Part shown: one piece after another, positions 1 through 14,042 of the stretch
Numbering within the stretch: position 1 is the first letter of the stretch
How the letters are laid out: each line of letters opens with the position of its first letter
From: Photobacterium malacitanum
GTDB lineage: Bacteria > Pseudomonadota > Gammaproteobacteria > Enterobacterales > Vibrionaceae
Reading direction: 5' to 3'
Length of the DNA stretch: 64,000 nucleotides
Assembly: GCF_900185615.1 (NCBI RefSeq)
Contig: NZ_FYAK01000009.1
Location: forward strand, 1-64,000
The notes under the pieces: generated by a model
Database searches by the model: none
Told to the model about the DNA's origin: nothing
The model's input: only the letters and a program-made list of their open reading frames with translations
Position numbers and translations under genes: made by a program

Positions 1-131
1 TGCCTGGTGATAACATCTCTATGACTGTTACTCTAATCGCACCTATCGCGATGGACGAAGGTCTACGTTTTGCTATCCGTGAAGGTGGCCGTACAGTTGG
101 TGCTGGTGTTGTTGCAACTATCGTTGCATAA
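1..131 (+). CDS. tuf: Elongation factor Tu, C-terminal end (partial)
   Basis: The reading frame is open from the window edge and stops with TAA at 129-131. The 42 visible residues ([12 protein letters not shown]...[16 protein letters not shown]) are the highly conserved end of domain 3 of EF-Tu, the GTPase that delivers aminoacyl-tRNA to the ribosome. It is followed by a strong terminator and then secE-nusG, the usual tufB-secE order of enterobacteria and vibrios. The 5' part lies outside the window, so the gene copy (tufA or tufB) is inferred only from this neighbourhood. Confidence 0.96.
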   Translation, partial: PGDNISMTVTLIAPIAMDEGLRFAIREGGRTVGAGVVATIVA

Positions 132-173
132 GTTACGCTAACATCGTTGAATTAAATTTGACGATAGAGCACT

Positions 174-201
174 AAAAAGGGCATCATTTGATGCCCTTTT
201 T
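174..201 (+). terminator. Rho-independent terminator after tuf
   Basis: A hairpin with arms AAAAAGGGCATC and GATGCCCTTTTT around a short loop ends in a T run, 43 bases after the tuf stop codon. Confidence 0.9.
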
Positions 202-311
202 CTACACTTTAACTTTAAATTGAATGTTTTTTGTTCAAAGTGTAGAGGTAAAATTTCGTAAAGATGAAGTTTTTATTAATGTTATTAAAGGTTTAGGCCT
301 TTTCCTTCATC

Positions 312-346
312 CTAGACCTCGCTCAAGCGGGGTTATTTTCGTCTAG
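312..346 (+). other. GC-rich hairpin in the secE leader
   Basis: CTAGAC at 312-317 pairs with GTCTAG at 341-346, enclosing a second GC-rich stem (CCTCGCT/AGCGGGG with one G-T pair). It lies 30 bases before the secE start with no T run, so it is a leader structure rather than an intrinsic terminator. The tRNA-Trp gene often found between tufB and secE in relatives is not present here. Confidence 0.4.
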
Positions 347-375
347 ATGATTAACACTAGTTACAGGTTGGTTGT

Positions 376-753
376 ATGAAAGCGAATGCCGAAAACCAAG
401 AAAGCGAAAGCAAAATGGATGGCCTTAAGTGGGTCGTGGTTTTTGCTTTGCTAGCTGCTGCTGTGGTTGGTAATTACCTATACAGTGATGTTTCTGTTGT
501 TCTGCGCTCTTCTGCTGTAGTAGCCCTTGTGGTTGTTGCTGGTATTTTTGCGGCATTAACAGCAAAAGGTAAATCCGTGGTTACGTTTGCACGTGAATCA
601 CGCATGGAAGTCCGCAAAGTAGTGTGGCCTACTCGTCAGGAAGCTACGCAGACAACCTTTATCGTTCTAGCAGTCACTGTCGTGATGGCATTAGCCCTTT
701 GGGGTATCGATGGCATTATGGTCCGTTTAGTGCGCCTAGTTACTGGCGCGTGA
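376..753 (+). CDS. secE: Preprotein translocase subunit SecE
   Basis: The 125-residue product matches the three-helix SecE of enterobacteria (about 127 aa). It has hydrophobic segments near residues 20-35, 40-62 and 93-117, and the conserved cytoplasmic amphipathic stretch [17 protein letters not shown] before the last helix. SecE clamps SecY in the inner-membrane protein-conducting channel. The stop is 11 bases before the nusG start, so the two genes form the usual secE-nusG operon. Confidence 0.97.
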   Translation: MKANAENQESESKMDGLKWVVVFALLAAAVVGNYLYSDVSVVLRSSAVVALVVVAGIFAALTAKGKSVVTFARESRMEVRKVVWPTRQEATQTTFIVLAVTVVMALALWGIDGIMVRLVRLVTGA

Positions 754-764
754 GGTAAGAATTC

Positions 765-1310
765 ATGAGCGAAGCTCCAAAAAAACGTTGGTATGTAGTA
801 CAGGCTTTTTCAGGTTTTGAAGGCCGTGTAGCGCAATCACTACGTGAACATATCAAAATTCATGGTATGGAAGAGCACTTTGACGAGGTTTTAGTACCGA
901 CGGAAGAAGTGGTAGAAATGCGTGCTGGTCAACGCCGTAAGAGTGAGCGTAAGTTCTTCCCTGGCTATGTGCTTGTACAAATGGTGATGAACGATGAAAC
1001 ATGGCACCTTGTACGTAGCATTCCTCGTGTAATGGGGTTCATTGGTGGTACGTCTGATCGTCCAGCACCGATTTCTGATAAAGAAGCTGATGCGATTCTA
1101 AACCGTCTACAGCAAGCTAGTGAATCTCCTGTACATAAAACAGTATTTGAACCTGGTGAAGTGGTACGTGTGACTGATGGTCCATTTGCTGACTTTAATG
1201 GTACGATTGAATCTGTAGATTATGATAAGAGCCGTGTGAAGGTTTCTGTATCAATCTTCGGTCGTGCAACACCAGTAGAACTTGAGTTTGGTCAAATCGA
1301 AAAGAACTGA
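765..1310 (+). CDS. nusG: Transcription termination/antitermination factor NusG
   Basis: The 181-residue protein starts [21 protein letters not shown], the typical NGN domain that binds the RNA polymerase clamp. It ends in a KOW domain around residues 128-160 ([19 protein letters not shown]), which contacts Rho or ribosomal protein S10. Length equals the E. coli protein. It is co-transcribed with secE and followed by a separate promoter for rplK. Confidence 0.98.
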   Translation: MSEAPKKRWYVVQAFSGFEGRVAQSLREHIKIHGMEEHFDEVLVPTEEVVEMRAGQRRKSERKFFPGYVLVQMVMNDETWHLVRSIPRVMGFIGGTSDRPAPISDKEADAILNRLQQASESPVHKTVFEPGEVVRVTDGPFADFNGTIESVDYDKSRVKVSVSIFGRATPVELEFGQIEKN

Positions 1311-1331
1311 TCAAATTCTGTTCAACTCGTA

Positions 1332-1360
1332 TTGTCAGGGGTGTGGAATTAGGCTATAAT
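1332..1360 (+). promoter_or_regulatory. Sigma-70 promoter of rplKA
   Basis: TTGTCA at 1332-1337 and a perfect TATAAT at 1355-1360 are spaced by 17 bases, so transcription should start near 1367. This is the equivalent of the E. coli L11 operon promoter. Confidence 0.85.
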
Positions 1361-1435
1361 TTCGCGCCCTTTCGTTAGACGGGGAGTCTATTTGTTTAAA
1401 AATAGACGTTTGAACCCAAAATTAGGTATATAGCA
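1361..1435 (+). promoter_or_regulatory. L11 operon mRNA leader, probable L1 target
   Basis: The leader contains an AGAC...GTCT hairpin overlapping a second stem, GTCTATTT at 1386-1393 with AAATAGAC at 1400-1407. In E. coli, L1 represses this operon by binding a leader structure that mimics its 23S rRNA site. I infer the same role from position and did not match the binding site base by base. Confidence 0.45.
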
Positions 1436-1864
1436 ATGGCTAAAAAAGTAGAAGCTTACATCAAGCTGCAAGTTGCAGCTGGTGCAGCAAACCCAAGTCC
1501 ACCAGTTGGTCCAGCTCTTGGTCAACATGGTGTAAACATCATGGAATTCTGTAAGGCGTTTAACGCTAAGACTGACTCAATCGAGAAAGGTCTTCCGACT
1601 CCAGTTGTTATCACTGTTTACAGTGACCGTTCTTTCACGTTCATCACTAAGACACCACCTGCTGCAGTTCTTCTGCTTAAAGCTGCTGGTCTTAAGTCTG
1701 GTTCTGGCCGTCCGAACACTGACAAAGTGGGTACTGTAACTGACGCTCAGATCCAAGAGATCGCTGAGACTAAAGCTGCAGACATGACTGGTGCTGACAT
1801 TGAAGCTATGAAGCGTTCAATTGCTGGTACTGCTCGTTCAATGGGCCTAGTGGTAGAGGGTTAA
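1436..1864 (+). CDS. rplK: 50S ribosomal protein L11
   Basis: The 142-residue protein starts [30 protein letters not shown] and has the C-terminal RNA-binding domain ending [13 protein letters not shown]11 forms the GTPase-associated stalk base on 23S rRNA and is needed for RelA activation. Length equals E. coli L11. The rplA start follows four bases after the stop, indicating tight coupling. Confidence 0.98.
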   Translation: MAKKVEAYIKLQVAAGAANPSPPVGPALGQHGVNIMEFCKAFNAKTDSIEKGLPTPVVITVYSDRSFTFITKTPPAAVLLLKAAGLKSGSGRPNTDKVGTVTDAQIQEIAETKAADMTGADIEAMKRSIAGTARSMGLVVEG

Positions 1865-1868
1865 GATA

Positions 1869-2573
1869 ATGGCTAAACTGACTAAGCGCATGCGCGTTAT
1901 CCGTGACAAAGTTGACTCTACTCGTGAGTACGAAATTAACGAAGCTGTTGCACTTCTTAAAGAACTAGCTACTGCTAAATTCGTAGAAAGTGTTGACGTT
2001 GCTGTTAATCTTGGTATCGATGCACGTAAATCTGACCAAAACGTTCGTGGTGCAACTGTACTACCTAACGGTACTGGCCGTGACATCCGTGTTGCTGTAT
2101 TTACACAAGGCGCAAACGCTGAAGCTGCTAAAGAAGCTGGCGCTGAGCTTGTAGGTATGGAAGATCTAGCTGCTCTTGTTAAGAAAGGCGAAATGAACTT
2201 TGACGTTGTTATCGCATCTCCTGATGCAATGCGCGTTGTAGGTCAACTTGGTACCATCCTTGGTCCACGTGGTCTTATGCCAAACCCTAAAGTTGGTACT
2301 GTAACTCCTAACGTTGCTGAAGCAGTTAAAAATGCTAAAGCTGGTCAGGTTCGTTACCGTAACGACAAAAATGGTATCATTCACACTACTATCGGTAAGG
2401 TGAACTTTGATGCCGCTCAACTACAAGAGAACTTAGAAGCTCTTCTAGTTGCACTGAAGCGTGCTAAGCCGTCTTCAGCGAAAGGTACTTTCATTAAGAA
2501 AGTAAGCATCTCTACCACTATGGGTGCAGGTGTAGCGTTAGATCAGAACTCTCTGAAAACTAACGTAGCGTAA
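1869..2573 (+). CDS. rplA: 50S ribosomal protein L1
   Basis: The 234-residue protein carries the L1 signature ([30 protein letters not shown]) and matches E. coli L1 in length. L1 forms the mobile stalk next to the E site and is the likely autogenous repressor of rplKA. The stop is 6 bases before the -35 element of the next promoter. Confidence 0.98.
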   Translation: MAKLTKRMRVIRDKVDSTREYEINEAVALLKELATAKFVESVDVAVNLGIDARKSDQNVRGATVLPNGTGRDIRVAVFTQGANAEAAKEAGAELVGMEDLAALVKKGEMNFDVVIASPDAMRVVGQLGTILGPRGLMPNPKVGTVTPNVAEAVKNAKAGQVRYRNDKNGIIHTTIGKVNFDAAQLQENLEALLVALKRAKPSSAKGTFIKKVSISTTMGAGVALDQNSLKTNVA

Positions 2574-2579
2574 ACTAAT

Positions 2580-2607
2580 TTGCAGAAGCGATAAGTTAGT
2601 GTATAAT
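2580..2607 (+). promoter_or_regulatory. Sigma-70 promoter of rplJL-rpoBC
   Basis: TTGCAG at 2580-2585 and TATAAT at 2602-2607 are separated by 16 bases, directly after rplA. It corresponds to the E. coli L10 promoter and gives a leader of roughly 195 bases before rplJ. Confidence 0.75.
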
Positions 2608-2613
2608 TTGTCG

Positions 2614-2810
2614 CTTCCGAATTCGTGGCTGGGGCTAATTGCTTGCAGTTAGCCTCCGTCAAAGACCGTAGGTGTTCTTCGGAACTTAATAATTCACCTA
2701 CGTAGACGGTGCCAGAACATGATTGATGTATGTCTTTCTTGGATCTGCGCCGTAAGACTCTCCTGCTATTTGGGCAGTGAGTGGTGTAAAACAATCCAGG
2801 AGCAAATCCA
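2614..2810 (+). promoter_or_regulatory. L10 leader: autogenous control region of rplJL
   Basis: A long hairpin pairs GTAGGTG (2668-2674) with CACCTAC (2695-2701), with a UUCG-capped inner stem GTTC/GAAC at 2674-2685. Downstream, CTCCTG at 2760-2765 is exactly complementary to CAGGAG at 2797-2802, the ribosome binding site of rplJ. In E. coli, the L10-(L7/L12)4 complex binds such a leader and blocks rplJ translation. The anti-Shine-Dalgarno pairing is visible here; the protein binding is inferred. Confidence 0.75.
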
Positions 2811-3305
2811 ATGGCATTAAATCTTCAAGACAAAAAAGCAATTGTTGCTGAAGTCAACGAAGCTGCCAACGGTGCACTTTCTGCTGTTGTTGCTGACTCT
2901 CGTGGTGTTAGTGTGTGTGCAATGACGACTCTACGTAAGCAAGCTCGTGAAGCTGGCGTATACGTAAAAGTTGTTCGTAACACACTAGCACGCCGTGCAG
3001 TTGAAGGTACTGATTTCGAATGTCTTAAAGACGTTTTCGTTGGTCCTTCACTAATCGGTTTCTCTAACGAGCACCCAGGTGCTGCAGCGCGTCTTTTCAA
3101 AGACTTCGCTAAAGAGAACAAATCTTTCGAGATCAAAGCAGCTGCATTTGAAGGCGCTGTTGCAAACGTTGAAGTACTAGCAACTCTACCAACTTATGAC
3201 GAAGCTATCGCACGCCTAATGATGTGCATGAAAGAAGCGTCTGCTGGTAAACTTGTACGTACTATCGCGGCTGTACGTGATCAGAAAGAAGAAGCTGCTG
3301 CTTAA
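2811..3305 (+). CDS. rplJ: 50S ribosomal protein L10
   Basis: The 164-residue protein has the L10 N-terminal rRNA-binding domain ([31 protein letters not shown]) and a C-terminal helix that anchors L7/L12 dimers. Length matches E. coli (165 aa). A CAGGAG ribosome binding site precedes ATG by 8 bases. It is the first gene of the rplJL-rpoBC operon. Confidence 0.98.
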   Translation: MALNLQDKKAIVAEVNEAANGALSAVVADSRGVSVCAMTTLRKQAREAGVYVKVVRNTLARRAVEGTDFECLKDVFVGPSLIGFSNEHPGAAARLFKDFAKENKSFEIKAAAFEGAVANVEVLATLPTYDEAIARLMMCMKEASAGKLVRTIAAVRDQKEEAAA

Positions 3306-3364
3306 TTGCCGCGCTTTATCTGAACACTATTTAAACTTATTGTTGACTTTAAAAGAGAATTGTT

Positions 3365-3730
3365 ATGTCTATCACTAACGAGCAAATCCTAGACGCAGTT
3401 GCAGAAATGTCTGTAATGCAAGTTGTTGAGCTTATCGAAGCTATGGAAGAGAAATTCGGTGTTTCTGCTGCTGCTGCAGTAGTTGCAGGCGGCGCAGCTG
3501 CAGACGCAGCTGAAGAGCAAACTGAATTTGACGTAATCCTAACAGCTGCTGGCGCTAACAAAGTACAAGTTATCAAAGCTGTACGTGGCGCAACTGGTCT
3601 TGGTCTTAAAGAAGCTAAAGCTGTAGTTGACGGCGCACCTGCTGCTGTTAAAGAAGGCGTAGATAAAGCTGAAGCTGAAGCTCTTAAAGCTCAATTAGAA
3701 GAAGCTGGTGCTTCTGTTGAAGTTAAATAA
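3365..3730 (+). CDS. rplL: 50S ribosomal protein L7/L12
   Basis: The 121-residue acidic protein has the N-terminal dimerisation domain, an Ala-rich hinge around residues 35-52, and the conserved C-terminal factor-binding domain ([35 protein letters not shown]). It recruits translation GTPases to the ribosomal stalk. It follows rplJ by 59 bases and precedes an attenuator. Confidence 0.98.
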   Translation: MSITNEQILDAVAEMSVMQVVELIEAMEEKFGVSAAAAVVAGGAAADAAEEQTEFDVILTAAGANKVQVIKAVRGATGLGLKEAKAVVDGAPAAVKEGVDKAEAEALKAQLEEAGASVEVK

Positions 3731-3745
3731 TAATTATTTGATTTC

Positions 3746-3795
3746 ATAGCCATTTATGGCTATTGGCTGGTGGCAAAAATGCCACCGGCCTTTTT
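3746..3795 (+). terminator. rplL-rpoB attenuator
   Basis: Two adjacent hairpins: ATAGCCAT/ATGGCTAT at 3746-3763, then an 11-bp stem GGCTGGTGGCA (3765-3775)/TGCCACCGGCC (3780-3790) followed by TTTTT. In E. coli a partial terminator here lowers rpoBC transcription relative to ribosomal protein genes. No gene lies in the remaining 165 bases before rpoB. Confidence 0.85.
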
Positions 3796-3960
3796 GCGCT
3801 ATAGACCGGTGGTATTTTTACCTTGTTTTGTATCCACTGTCTGCGTAAAAAATATTTCAGTTTCATTGGAATATTCCTACTACAAAAAACAACGATTAGT
3901 CACTACCCCCGCATGTGATATGGGGTAGTTTGGATCACTTATCAGCGATCTGAGGAACCT

Positions 3961-6900
3961 ATGGTTTACTCTTATACCGAGAAAAAGCGTATCCGTAAGG
4001 ATTTTGGTAAGCGTCCACAAGTGTTGGATGCACCATACTTGCTATCGATCCAGCTTGATTCTTTCCAAAAATTTATCGAGCAGGATCCTGAAGGGCATTA
4101 CGGTCTAGAAGCTGCCTTTCGCTCTGTTTTTCCAATCCAGAGCTATAATGGCAATTCCGAGCTGCAATACGTTAGCTATCGTCTCGGTGAGCCGGTCTTC
4201 GATGTCAAAGAATGTCAAATTCGTGGCGTAACTTATTCTGCTCCACTACGCGTGAAGCTACGTCTGGTCATGTATGATCGTGACGCGCCGGCTGGCACCG
4301 TAAAAGACATTAAAGAACAAGAAGTTTACATGGGCGAAATTCCGCTCATGACAGATAACGGTACATTCGTTATTAACGGTACCGAGAGGGTTATCGTATC
4401 TCAGCTGCACCGTAGTCCTGGTGTATTCTTTGACAGCGATAAGGGTAAAACCCACTCCTCAGGTAAAGTGTTATATAACGCTCGTGTTATTCCTTACCGT
4501 GGTTCATGGTTGGATTTCGAGTTCGATCCTAAGGATAATGTTTTCGTACGTATCGACCGTCGTCGTAAACTACCTGCGTCTATTATCCTTCGCGCACTTA
4601 ACTACACAACTGAACAGATTCTTGACATGTTCTTCGATAAGATTAATTTCGAAGTACGCGGCAAATCTCTAGTTATGGAGTTGGTACCTGATCGTCTACG
4701 TGGCGAAACTGCAAGCTTTGATATCGAAGCAAACGGCACAGTTTACGTAGAGCAAGGTCGTCGTATCACTGCTCGTCATATTCGTCAATTGGCGAAAGAT
4801 GGCATTGATAGCATCGAAGTACCTGTTGAATATATCGTTGGCAAGATTGCATCTCGTGATTACATCAACGAAGAAACTGGCGAACTGATTGTTACGGCTA
4901 ACCAAGAATTAAGCTTGGAAGCATTAGCTCTTCTATCTCAGGCTGGTCATAAGTCTATTGAAGTTCTATTTACGAACGATTTAGATCACGGCCCGTACAT
5001 GTCAGAAACACTACGTGTTGATAACAGTACAGACCGTCTAAGTGCATTGGTAGAAATCTACCGTATGATGCGCCCTGGCGAGCCACCAACACGCGAAGCA
5101 GCAGAGCAACTTTTCGAAAGCTTGTTCTTCTCAGAAGATCGTTACGATCTTTCTGCTGTTGGTCGTATGAAGTTCAACAGTTCTCTTCTTCGTGAAGAAA
5201 TAACTGGTCCTGGTATTCTGAGCAACGACGACATCATTGAAGTGATGAAGAAGTTGATCGATATCCGTAACGGTAAAGGTGAAGTTGATGATATCGACCA
5301 CCTTGGTAACCGTCGTATTCGCTCTGTGGGCGAAATGGCTGAAAACCAATTCCGTGTAGGTCTAGTTCGTGTTGAGCGTGCTGTTAAAGAGCGTCTAAGT
5401 TTAGGCGATCTTGATGCAATCATGCCTCAAGACTTAATCAACGCGAAGCCTATTTCTGCGGCAGTGAAAGAGTTCTTTGGCTCTTCTCAGTTGTCACAGT
5501 TTATGGACCAGAACAACCCGTTGTCAGAAGTTACTCACAAACGTCGTATCTCGGCGCTTGGTCCAGGTGGTCTGACTCGTGAACGTGCTGGCTTTGAGGT
5601 TCGAGACGTACACGCGACTCACTACGGTCGTCTATGTCCTATCGAAACTCCTGAAGGTCCAAACATCGGTCTAATCAACTCGCTATCTGTATTTGCGCGT
5701 TGTAACCCTTACGGTTTCTTGGAAACACCTTACCGTAAAGTTGTAGACGGAAAAGTTTCGGATCACATCGAATACCTATCAGCAATTGAAGAAGGTCTAT
5801 ACGTTATTGCACAGGCAAACGCCGCGCTTAACGAAGATGGTTCTTTTGCTGACGAATTGATCACTGCTCGTCAGAAAGGCGATTCAGGTCTGCACCCACG
5901 TGACCATGTTCAATACATGGACGTTGCAACCAACCAGGTTGTATCTGTGGCTGCATCCCTAATCCCGTTCCTAGAACACGATGATGCTAACCGTGCCCTT
6001 ATGGGTGCGAACATGCAACGTCAGGCAGTTCCAACTATTCGTGCTGATAAGCCGTTAGTCGGTACTGGTATTGAGCGTCAGATCGGTGTTGACTCAGGTG
6101 TAACTGCTGTTGCTAAACGTGGCGGTCAAGTTCAGTCTGTAGATGCTTCTCGTATCGTTATCAAAGTTAACGAAGACGAATTGATCCCTGGTGAAGCAGG
6201 TATCGATATCTACAACCTAACTAAGTACACCCGTTCTAACCAGAACACATGTATTAACCAGCGTCCTACCGTACTACCTGGCGAGCCAGTAGCACGTGGT
6301 GATGTTCTTGCTGATGGTCCTTCAACAGACCTTGGTGAGCTAGCGCTTGGTCAAAACATGCGTATCGCGTTCATGCCTTGGAACGGTTACAACTTCGAAG
6401 ACTCCATCTTAGTTTCTGAGCGTGTAGTTCAGGAAGATCGTTTCACAACTATCCACATTCAAGAGCTTTCTTGTGTGGCGCGTGATACGAAGCTGGGTTC
6501 TGAAGAAATCACTGCCGATATCCCTAACGTGGGTGAAGCAGCGCTTTCTAAGTTGGACGAATCAGGTATCGTTTACATCGGTGCAGAAGTGAAGGGTGGT
6601 GACATCCTAGTTGGTAAAGTGACACCTAAGGGTGAAACACAACTAACACCTGAAGAGAAGCTTCTACGAGCTATCTTTGGTGAAAAAGCTTCTGACGTTA
6701 AAGATTCATCTCTACGTGTTCCTGGTAGTGTTACTGGTACGATCATTGACGTACAAGTATTTACTCGTGATGGCGTTGAGAAAGACAAGCGTGCTCTTGA
6801 AATTGAAGAGATGCAGCTGAAAGAAGCGAAGAAAGACATCACAGAAGAATTCCAGATCCTTGAGGGTGGTCTTCTTGCTCGTGTTCGTACGCTTCTACTA

Positions 6901-7986
6901 TCTGCAGGTTACGGCGAAGAGAAAATCTCTACAATGAACCGCGATACGTTGTTTGCACAAACGCTTGACGACGAATCTTTACAGAACCAATTGGAACAGC
7001 TTGCAGAACAGTATGATGAACTGAAAGCTGAGTTCGATAAGAAGTTTGAAACTAAGCGTCGTAAAATCACTCAGGGTGATGACTTAGCGCCTGGCGTACT
7101 TAAGATTGTTAAAGTATACCTAGCTGTTCGTCGTCGTATCCAACCTGGTGATAAGATGGCAGGTCGTCACGGTAACAAGGGTGTAATCTCTAAGATCAAC
7201 CCTGTTGAAGACATGCCATACGATGAAAAAGGTCAAACGGTTGATATCGTACTAAACCCATTGGGTGTACCGTCACGTATGAACATCGGTCAGATCCTTG
7301 AGACTCACTTAGGTCTTGCGGCGAAAGGTATCGGTGACAAACTTAACGATATGCTGAAAGAACAGCAGGAGTTACATAAGTTCCGTAACTTCCTACAACG
7401 TGTTTACAATCTAGGTGATACTCGCCAGAAAGTTGACATTGCTGAACTATCAGACGACGAAGTACGTACACTTGTACAAAACCTTCGTAAAGGTCTACCA
7501 ATTGCAACGCCTGTATTTGATGGTTGTCCTGAATCATCTATCAAAGAGTTGCTACAACTTGGTGATCTACCTGCGTCTGGCCAGCTGAAGTTGTTTGATG
7601 GTCGTACTGGTGATGCATTTGAGCGTCCTGTAACTGTTGGTTACATGTACATGCTTAAACTGAACCACTTGGTTGATGACAAGATGCACGCCCGTTCTAC
7701 CGGTTCTTACAGCCTAGTTACTCAGCAGCCGCTGGGTGGTAAAGCTCAGTTCGGTGGTCAGCGTTTCGGTGAGATGGAAGTGTGGGCGCTTGAAGCATAT
7801 GGCGCAGCATACACCCTTCAAGAAATGCTAACCGTTAAGTCAGATGACGTTAACGGCCGTACTAAGATGTATAAGAACATCGTAGACGGTGATCATCGTA
7901 TGGAACCTGGTATGCCGGAATCATTCAACGTATTGTTGAAAGAAATCCGCTCGTTGGGTATCAACATCGAGCTGGAAGACGAATAA
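3961..7986 (+). CDS. rpoB: DNA-directed RNA polymerase subunit beta
   Basis: The 1341-residue protein is colinear with E. coli RpoB (1342 aa). The rifampicin-binding cluster ([21 protein letters not shown]) reads as wild type, with no classical resistance substitution visible. Further landmarks are the C-terminal [12 protein letters not shown] and the switch region [17 protein letters not shown]. It forms half of the polymerase active cleft. A GAGGAACCT ribosome binding site precedes ATG. Confidence 0.99.
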   Translation: MVYSYTEKKRIRKDFGKRPQVLDAPYLLSIQLDSFQKFIEQDPEGHYGLEAAFRSVFPIQSYNGNSELQYVSYRLGEPVFDVKECQIRGVTYSAPLRVKLRLVMYDRDAPAGTVKDIKEQEVYMGEIPLMTDNGTFVINGTERVIVSQLHRSPGVFFDSDKGKTHSSGKVLYNARVIPYRGSWLDFEFDPKDNVFVRIDRRRKLPASIILRALNYTTEQILDMFFDKINFEVRGKSLVMELVPDRLRGETASFDIEANGTVYVEQGRRITARHIRQLAKDGIDSIEVPVEYIVGKIASRDYINEETGELIVTANQELSLEALALLSQAGHKSIEVLFTNDLDHGPYMSETLRVDNSTDRLSALVEIYRMMRPGEPPTREAAEQLFESLFFSEDRYDLSAVGRMKFNSSLLREEITGPGILSNDDIIEVMKKLIDIRNGKGEVDDIDHLGNRRIRSVGEMAENQFRVGLVRVERAVKERLSLGDLDAIMPQDLINAKPISAAVKEFFGSSQLSQFMDQNNPLSEVTHKRRISALGPGGLTRERAGFEVRDVHATHYGRLCPIETPEGPNIGLINSLSVFARCNPYGFLETPYRKVVDGKVSDHIEYLSAIEEGLYVIAQANAALNEDGSFADELITARQKGDSGLHPRDHVQYMDVATNQVVSVAASLIPFLEHDDANRALMGANMQRQAVPTIRADKPLVGTGIERQIGVDSGVTAVAKRGGQVQSVDASRIVIKVNEDELIPGEAGIDIYNLTKYTRSNQNTCINQRPTVLPGEPVARGDVLADGPSTDLGELALGQNMRIAFMPWNGYNFEDSILVSERVVQEDRFTTIHIQELSCVARDTKLGSEEITADIPNVGEAALSKLDESGIVYIGAEVKGGDILVGKVTPKGETQLTPEEKLLRAIFGEKASDVKDSSLRVPGSVTGTIIDVQVFTRDGVEKDKRALEIEEMQLKEAKKDITEEFQILEGGLLARVRTLLLSAGYGEEKISTMNRDTLFAQTLDDESLQNQLEQLAEQYDELKAEFDKKFETKRRKITQGDDLAPGVLKIVKVYLAVRRRIQPGDKMAGRHGNKGVISKINPVEDMPYDEKGQTVDIVLNPLGVPSRMNIGQILETHLGLAAKGIGDKLNDMLKEQQELHKFRNFLQRVYNLGDTRQKVDIAELSDDEVRTLVQNLRKGLPIATPVFDGCPESSIKELLQLGDLPASGQLKLFDGRTGDAFERPVTVGYMYMLKLNHLVDDKMHARSTGSYSLVTQQPLGGKAQFGGQRFGEMEVWALEAYGAAYTLQEMLTVKSDDVNGRTKMYKNIVDGDHRMEPGMPESFNVLLKEIRSLGINIELEDE

Positions 7987-8033
7987 GATTGGGTTAGTCA
8001 CCTATACTTATTAGTTACTCCGGTATAAATATG

Positions 8034-8057
8034 AAGGCGCCAGTAGACTGGCGCCTT
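8034..8057 (+). other. Intergenic hairpin between rpoB and rpoC
   Basis: A perfect 11-bp stem AAGGCGCCAGT/ACTGGCGCCTT closes on a two-base gap, 47 bases after the rpoB stop. It has no long T run. By position it resembles a processing or stability hairpin between rpoB and rpoC rather than a terminator. Confidence 0.6.
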
Positions 8058-8086
8058 TATGGGTCAACTCCTCACAGGAGCCGAAT

Positions 8087-12304
<4,218 letters not shown>

Positions 12305-12324
12305 TTCTTGGCGTGACTGATTCT

Positions 12325-12352
12325 AAAAGGCATCCTTCGGGGTGCCTTTTTT
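12325..12352 (+). terminator. Terminator of the rpoBC operon
   Basis: The stem AAAAGGCATCC/GGGTGCCTTTTTT is capped by a TTCG loop and ends in a T run, 21 bases after rpoC. Confidence 0.92.
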
Positions 12353-12387
12353 ATTGGCTGCTATTTGGGATTTGAGAATAATATTAA

Positions 12388-12455
12388 GGTGCGAGGTGCG
12401 AGGTGCGAGGTGCGAGGTGCGAGGTGCGAGGTGCGAGGTGCGAGGTGCGAGGTGC
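12388..12455. repeat. Tandem heptamer array (GGTGCGA)
   Basis: Nine uninterrupted perfect copies of GGTGCGA run from 12388 to 12450, followed by a partial copy GGTGC. The array lies between the rpoC terminator and the oppositely oriented rsd terminator, in DNA that should not be in any mature mRNA. No reading frame crosses it. Copy number is likely to vary by replication slippage. Confidence 0.95.
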
Positions 12456-12457
12456 AC

Positions 12458-12486
12458 AAAAACAGGTGGCAGCACTGAACTGCCAC
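12458..12486 (-). terminator. Terminator of rsd
   Basis: On the minus strand, GTGGCAG (12480-12486) pairs with CTGCCAC (12466-12472). The T-rich tract CTGTTTTTG follows, 34 bases after the rsd stop. Confidence 0.7.
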
Positions 12487-12519
12487 TATAATGAGTGAGT
12501 TGCTATTGCTGGTGGTGAT

Positions 12520-12999
12520 TTAAGCACCTGGTGGACAAGCTAGACTATCACTGATTAATTCAATTAACTTATCTTCTAATGCAAAGCGCGATTCCATCTG
12601 TTCACCAATCAGTGATAAATCATCATCAAGGGTTTCTAATGGATCATTATCATTGATGGCACCATAGCGATCATTGAAGTTTAATAATGGTTCAGTCGTT
12701 AGGGTGATTTTTGCATAGAGGGCAGACATTTCTTCTGTGGGTGAAAAGCCTGTTTGATGCCAGCGCGCCATTACGTTATCGTAAATCTTAAAGTGACCCG
12801 CTGAAATATAATCAACGAGATCTTCACTAAATAAACACAGTTTGGACGCGGTAGGTAGATGACGATGATCATCGTTGGGAGTGATACCGACTAATTTACA
12901 ATAATCGATCAGTAGTTGTTGGCGCATCATTAGCCATTGATCAATAACATCGTTATGGCCGCCCCATTCTTTTTTAACTTGTTCAAATTTACTAAGCAT
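12520..12999 (-). CDS. rsd: Regulator of sigma D (anti-sigma-70 factor Rsd)
   Basis: The 159-residue product resembles E. coli Rsd (158 aa), with conserved stretches around residues 20-45 (DQWLMMRQQLLIDYCKLVGI), LVDYISAGHFKIY, and the C-terminal ESRFALEDKLIEL. Rsd binds sigma-70 region 4 in stationary phase and frees core polymerase. I chose the internal ATG at 12999 because GAGGATG lies just upstream and the length then fits; an upstream extension to 13092 is open but not conserved in character. It diverges from nudC, as in E. coli. Confidence 0.9.
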   Translation of the reverse strand: MLSKFEQVKKEWGGHNDVIDQWLMMRQQLLIDYCKLVGITPNDDHRHLPTASKLCLFSEDLVDYISAGHFKIYDNVMARWHQTGFSPTEEMSALYAKITLTTEPLLNFNDRYGAINDNDPLETLDDDLSLIGEQMESRFALEDKLIELISDSLACPPGA

Positions 13000-13131
13000 G
13001 AGCACATCCTCATGATATATCAGCATCTTAACTGGATGCTTGTGCGATCCGGCTCTTGATATAAGAGATATGGTTTCGAATAAATATTCCATTCAAGATT
13101 AGATTGCCAGTAAATTTACGCCGCTGCAAGG

Positions 13132-13917
13132 ATGAAAGTAATAAAAATGTTAAAAAATGAGAATATGGCTTATTGGTGTGTGATTAGAAATGGCAAGCTG
13201 TTGTTACAAAACGGCCGTTTACCGTTGTGTTCGCCTGAAGAGCTTATTTGTAGCACTACCAGTAAGCGTTTTATCGGTGATTTTGATTCGATACCTGTGT
13301 ATTGGTTAGTTGAAGAAAGTGGTTTTAGTGATAGTGATTTTTTTAATTTAAGAGAACTGCTTGGCTGTGATAGTCAGTTATTTGCATTAGCAGGTAGAGC
13401 GATTCAATTAAACTATATGATTCAAAGTCAGCGCTTTTGTTGTCATTGTGGCGATTTGATGCAGTTAGATACCCAAGTACTAGCAATGCATTGTGCTGGG
13501 TGTCATAGCATGCATTATCCACGAGTATCACCGTGTGTCATCGTCGCGGTACGTAAAAATAATCAATTGTTGCTCGCACAACATCCACGTCATAAAACCG
13601 GAATGTATACTGTGATTGCCGGGTTTATTGAACCTGGTGAAACTGCAGAGCAATGCGTCGCACGCGAAGTCTTAGAAGAAACGGGTATTATAGTAAAAAA
13701 TATTCGTTATTTTGATAGTCAGCCATGGGCGTTTCCATCTAATTTGATGCTTGGTTTTACTGCTGATTATGCGAGTGGCGACATCAAACCTGATTATGAA
13801 GAATTAACCGATGCAATGTGGGCGACGGCAGAGCAACTCCCTGAGGTTGCCCCACTAGGGACGATAGCGCGACGGTTAATAGACCATACGCTGTCTATTG
13901 TTAGTACTCGTTTATAA
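13132..13917 (+). CDS. nudC: NAD(H) pyrophosphatase / RNA deNADding enzyme NudC
   Basis: The 261-residue protein has a zinc ribbon (Cys103, Cys106, Cys121, Cys124), a complete Nudix box at about 164-186 (G-x5-E-x7-REVLEETG), and the downstream SQPWAFPSNLM motif specific to NudC. The family cleaves NAD(H) to NMN(H) and AMP and removes NAD caps from RNA. Start choice is uncertain: in-frame ATG codons at 13132, 13147 and 13165 are possible. It sits between rsd and hemE, an order shared with enterobacteria. Confidence 0.95.
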   Translation: MKVIKMLKNENMAYWCVIRNGKLLLQNGRLPLCSPEELICSTTSKRFIGDFDSIPVYWLVEESGFSDSDFFNLRELLGCDSQLFALAGRAIQLNYMIQSQRFCCHCGDLMQLDTQVLAMHCAGCHSMHYPRVSPCVIVAVRKNNQLLLAQHPRHKTGMYTVIAGFIEPGETAEQCVAREVLEETGIIVKNIRYFDSQPWAFPSNLMLGFTADYASGDIKPDYEELTDAMWATAEQLPEVAPLGTIARRLIDHTLSIVSTRL

Positions 13918-14042
13918 TCAATAACAATCATATTAAACGTGTTATCGTATCGTTATTGCCTATTGATAGAATAAGATATGCTCTGTTTTGTTCTGAGTAA
14001 TGAATGATACAATAAATGCAGAATTTACCCATGGAGTCTCAA

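Noticed and set aside
2166..2420. Antisense frames inside rplA, rpoB, rpoC, groL and other strongly expressed genes
   Set aside because: They are side effects of biased codon use in the sense gene, without ribosome binding sites or recognisable products.
12388..12455. GGTGCGA array as a CRISPR
   Set aside because: The 7-base units are contiguous with no spacers and no cas gene is nearby. It is a simple tandem repeat.
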